From Actinomycetes bacterium (GTDB taxonomy: Bacteria; Actinomycetota; Acidimicrobiia; Acidimicrobiales; RAAP-2): a stretch of 64,000 nt of DNA. The stretch lies in assembly GCA_021806045.1 (NCBI GenBank), contig JAJZDI010000004.1, positions 26,748 through 90,747 of the forward strand. Reading direction: 5' to 3'. Below are positions 61,458-64,000 of the stretch, in pieces. The stretch's first letter is position 1; every line of letters begins with the position of its first letter. The notes under the pieces are model-generated. The model did no database searches. It was given only the letters and a program-made list of their open reading frames with translations, and was not told where the DNA came from. The position numbers and the translations under genes are program-made.

Positions 61458-63133
61458 GCGGCAGCGTCGTGCCGCCGGCGGCACCGGCCGGCTCCGGACA
61501 GCGCGAGGACGTCGACCTGCCCGACGACGACGGGGGGTTGCCGCCACCGGCCTCCCGCCGCCGTCGCCGCGGCGTGGTGGCGGCCACCGCCCTCCTCTCC
61601 GGCGTCGGCGTGGCGCTGTCCCTCCCCCCGTGGGGGTGGTGGGTGGTGGCATTCCCCGCCGCCGGCCTGCTCTGGTGGCGACTCGACGGCGAGCGGGCCA
61701 GGAGCCGGTTCCTGGTGGGCTGGCTGGCTGGGTTGGGCTGTTTCGGGATCGGGCTGTGGTGGAGCCGGTCCTTCTCACTGCCGGGGGCCGCCGTCCTCAT
61801 CATGGTGGAGTCGCTGTTCCCGGCGGTGGCCTGCGTGGCCGTGCCCAGGCGGGGCGGGTGGCAGCGGGCCCTCGCCTTCCCCGCCGCCATGGCGCTGGCC
61901 GAGGCCGCCCGCCAGTCGTGGCCCTTCGGGGGCCTCCCCATCGGTGGCGCCTTCCTGGGCCAGGCGGGAGGCCCCGTCCTCGGCGTGGCGAGGGTGGGCG
62001 GGCCCATCCTCGTCACCGCCGTCGTCTATGCCGCCGGTGTCGCCGTCGCCGCCGGTGTCCAGGCGCTCCTGGCGTCCCGGTGGCGCCGAGCCGGCCGGGC
62101 CGGAGGAGGTGCCGGGCCTGACCGGCCTGACCGGCCGGCACCCGACAGTGGGACCGCCGGCCCACGGGCACCGGAGGTCCTGGCACTGGCGACCGCGGCG
62201 CTGGTGGTCGCCATCGTGGTCATCGGCGCGGTCGCCCCGGACGGAGGCCCGGCCCGGAGCCGGGTGACCGTGGCCGCCGTCCAGGGCGGCGGGGTGCGAG
62301 GCTTCCGCAAGTCCCAGGTCGACCCGGCCACCGTGCTGGCGGCGGCCAACGCGGCCACGGCCCGCATGGAGGCGGAGGACGGTGGCCGCAACCCGCAGCT
62401 CGTCCTGTGGCCCGAGGACGTCGTCTCGCTCGACACCGAGCTCGGGGCCAGCAGCGAGGAGAGCGTGCTGTCGTCGCTGGCGGCCGGCCTGCACTCAACC
62501 CTCGTCGTGGGGGTGACCGAGACGGTGTCGTCCACCGCGTTCCGCAACGAGGTCGTCGCCTTCGGCCCCCATGGCACGCTGGTGTCGCGCTATGAGAAGG
62601 TCCACCGGGTGCCCTTCGGTGAGTACGTCCCCTACCGGGGGTTCTTCTCCCACCTGGCCAACCTGTCCGCCGTGCCCCGTGACGCCATCCCCGGGCACGG
62701 GACGGGGCTGCTGCCGACGCCCGCCGGTCCGCTGGGAGCGATGATCTCCTACGAGGTGTTCTTCTCCGCCCGCGGCCGGTCCGCCGTCCGGGCGGGAGCA
62801 CGGCTGCTCATCGTCCCCACCAACACGTCGTCGTACGCGACGTCTCAGGTGCCGACGCAAGAGGTGGCTGCGTCGCGTTTCCAGGCCGTCGAGGAAGGGC
62901 GGGACCTCCTCCAGGCCGCCCCCACCGGCTACAGCGCGGTGGTCACCCACGAGGGCGCCGTGCTCCAGCGATCCACGCTGGGGGCGCCCGCCGTCCTCTT
63001 CGCCACGCTCGGGCTGCGTACCGGATCGACATGGTTCGTCGATGCCGGGAACCTCCCCGTCCTCGTCCTCGCCGCCCTGGCCCTACTGGCGGCCTGGGCG
63101 GGGGTAGGCTTCGTCCTGGCCCGGCGCCGGTAG
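61454..63133 (+). CDS. lnt: Apolipoprotein N-acyltransferase with Ser at the catalytic Cys position
   Basis: 559 residues from ATG 61454. A hydrophilic N-terminus (about 45 residues) is followed by about six membrane helices, a nitrilase-like domain (about 275-520) and a last membrane helix. The catalytic Glu is in LVLWPEDVVS and the Lys in YEKVHRVPFGEYVPYRGF. The nucleophile motif, normally CYE or CFE, reads MISYEVFFSARG, so Cys is replaced by Ser (codon TCC). The enzyme transfers a third acyl chain to lipoproteins; whether this version is active is open. It is an unusual last member of a heme operon. Confidence 0.88.
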   Translation: MSGSVVPPAAPAGSGQREDVDLPDDDGGLPPPASRRRRRGVVAATALLSGVGVALSLPPWGWWVVAFPAAGLLWWRLDGERARSRFLVGWLAGLGCFGIGLWWSRSFSLPGAAVLIMVESLFPAVACVAVPRRGGWQRALAFPAAMALAEAARQSWPFGGLPIGGAFLGQAGGPVLGVARVGGPILVTAVVYAAGVAVAAGVQALLASRWRRAGRAGGGAGPDRPDRPAPDSGTAGPRAPEVLALATAALVVAIVVIGAVAPDGGPARSRVTVAAVQGGGVRGFRKSQVDPATVLAAANAATARMEAEDGGRNPQLVLWPEDVVSLDTELGASSEESVLSSLAAGLHSTLVVGVTETVSSTAFRNEVVAFGPHGTLVSRYEKVHRVPFGEYVPYRGFFSHLANLSAVPRDAIPGHGTGLLPTPAGPLGAMISYEVFFSARGRSAVRAGARLLIVPTNTSSYATSQVPTQEVAASRFQAVEEGRDLLQAAPTGYSAVVTHEGAVLQRSTLGAPAVLFATLGLRTGSTWFVDAGNLPVLVLAALALLAAWAGVGFVLARRR

Positions 63134-63206
63134 GGGAACGTCCACGTGCACGCGTCGCGCCACGGCTGGCTCGGGGGGCCAAGGACGATCGCACCATGAT
63201 CCGCAG

Positions 63207-64000
63207 ATGAGCCACATCGACGACATGCCGAAGCAACGCGACACGCCGGGGCTCGACGAGCTAGCCGACCTCACGTCAGCCGTGTCGGCTGACACCTCGG
63301 CTGGCACGGGTCGGCCCTCGGCGCCACGCCCGTGGCGCGGTCGGCGACGTGTCCTGGCGACATTGCTGACACTGCTGGCAGCCGTCGGCGCCACGGTGGT
63401 GCTCCTCGTTCTTCCCAGCGGGAGCACGGCCGCACCGGTTCCCACCACTGCACCCCTTCCGCCGCCGCCACCCGCACCTGCCACCGCGCCGGCCGGGGTG
63501 GTGGTCAAGGTCGACGCCCCGGACCCGTACGTCTATGTGGGACGGAGCCGCGACTACTTCTACTCGGCCGGGTTCGGGTACGACATCTCACCTCACGTGC
63601 AGGTCATTCCCTTCCACGACCTTCGCAACCTGGCCTCGGACGGTCCGCCCAGCGACGCCATGCCCCAGCTGCCGGCGTGGTCGTCCGGTTGGATCTGGTC
63701 GGTCGACGTCAGCCGGTCGGGCGGGATGTACGTGATGTGGTTCACCTCGCAGGCCAACGACGTGTACATGCCCAACGGGGTACTGGCGAAGTGCATCGGC
63801 GAAGCCATCGCCTCCAGCCCGCTCGGGCCCTTCGTCCCCCAACCGGAGCCGGCCATCTGCCAGCAGTGGGGCAGCCTCGACCCGCAGACCTTCACCGACA
63901 GCAACGGCTCCCGGTGGCTGATCTGGAAGGCGGACCTCAATTCGGACAACCTCGCCCACATCCCCACCACCATCTGGTCACAACGCCTCTCCAGCGACGG
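63207..64000 (+). CDS. Secreted GH43-like glycoside hydrolase (3' end outside window)
   Basis: The frame is open from ATG 63207 to the window end, about 264 codons. A cytoplasmic N-terminus is followed by a membrane helix (VLATLLTLLAAVGATVVLLV, about 50-69) and a Pro/Ala/Thr linker. The catalytic domain begins near VDAPDPYVYVGRSRDYFYSA, which matches the first five-bladed-propeller strand of GH43 enzymes with the base Asp in APDPYVY. SLDPQTFTDSNGSRWLIWKA matches the blade holding the second Asp. It is probably an anchored arabinofuranosidase- or xylosidase-like enzyme; specificity is unknown and the acid Glu lies beyond the window. Confidence 0.82.
   Translation, partial: MSHIDDMPKQRDTPGLDELADLTSAVSADTSAGTGRPSAPRPWRGRRRVLATLLTLLAAVGATVVLLVLPSGSTAAPVPTTAPLPPPPPAPATAPAGVVVKVDAPDPYVYVGRSRDYFYSAGFGYDISPHVQVIPFHDLRNLASDGPPSDAMPQLPAWSSGWIWSVDVSRSGGMYVMWFTSQANDVYMPNGVLAKCIGEAIASSPLGPFVPQPEPAICQQWGSLDPQTFTDSNGSRWLIWKADLNSDNLAHIPTTIWSQRLSSD

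Overview
The window is very GC-rich, gene-dense, single-copy chromosomal DNA. Its content points to an actinobacterium, most likely a member of the class Acidimicrobiia. The main reasons are many acyl-CoA dehydrogenases and amidohydrolases, an F420-type luciferase-like oxidoreductase, a split actinobacterial bcc-aa3 respiratory gene set, and secreted proteins ending in 42-residue repeats with a [12 protein letters not shown] core. Many starts are GTG or TTG, stop/start overlaps of the ATGA or GTGA type are common, and several genes have a TANNNT -10 box only 6-9 nt before the start codon, as in leaderless transcripts. No rRNA, tRNA, CRISPR, insertion sequence or prophage was seen.

Layout. 1-4388: the end of a secreted propeller/repeat protein (minus strand) and a GT-C-like membrane protein. 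4466-14256: a catabolic block with two pairs of two-subunit acyl-CoA dehydrogenases, an SGNH-fold protein, an SDR, an amidohydrolase, a thioesterase and an LLM oxidoreductase. 14291-15703: an MscS channel coupled to a Thr-rich membrane protein. 15867-21352: a D-aminoacylase-like amidohydrolase, an aldehyde dehydrogenase, a cyclase-family hydrolase and a TetR regulator. 21412-27258: an acyl-CoA dehydrogenase coupled to an acetoacetate-decarboxylase-like gene, a flippase-like membrane protein, a KstR-like TetR and an ABC-2 exporter. 27438-31892: a 1484-residue secreted subtilase-like/propeller/repeat protein. 32000-34168: a nitronate monooxygenase-like enzyme and an alpha/beta hydrolase. 34233-40827: a coupled LivK-type binding protein, a four-domain fused LivH-LivM-LivF-LivG transporter and a Pro/Gln-repeat membrane protein. 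41193-46932: GH1 glycosidase, thiolase-like protein, enoyl-CoA hydratase, TatA and small membrane proteins. 46964-55435: ctaC-ctaD-ctaF facing ctaE-qcrC-qcrA-qcrB, with a fructosamine-kinase-like gene and a low-molecular-weight phosphatase between them. 55560-63133: a HelD-like helicase and a coupled hemE-hemH-hemY-lnt run. 63207-end: the start of a GH43-like secreted protein.

How it fits together. The left half looks like acyl-CoA based catabolism of lipid, steroid-like or xenobiotic carboxylates. Four promoters there (acyl-CoA dehydrogenase pair, amidohydrolase/dehydrogenase operon, D-aminoacylase, TetR) share a CTGAC-N5-GTCAG palindrome, suggesting one TetR-controlled regulon. The right half is aerobic energy metabolism: cytochrome oxidase, the bc1 complex and heme synthesis. 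The most unusual items are the single-polypeptide Liv transporter with a low-complexity tail shared with its downstream neighbour, the proposed operator set, and several enzymes with changed catalytic residues (SGNH Ser to Ala, subtilase Asp to Glu, Lnt Cys to Ser, thiolase-like protein).
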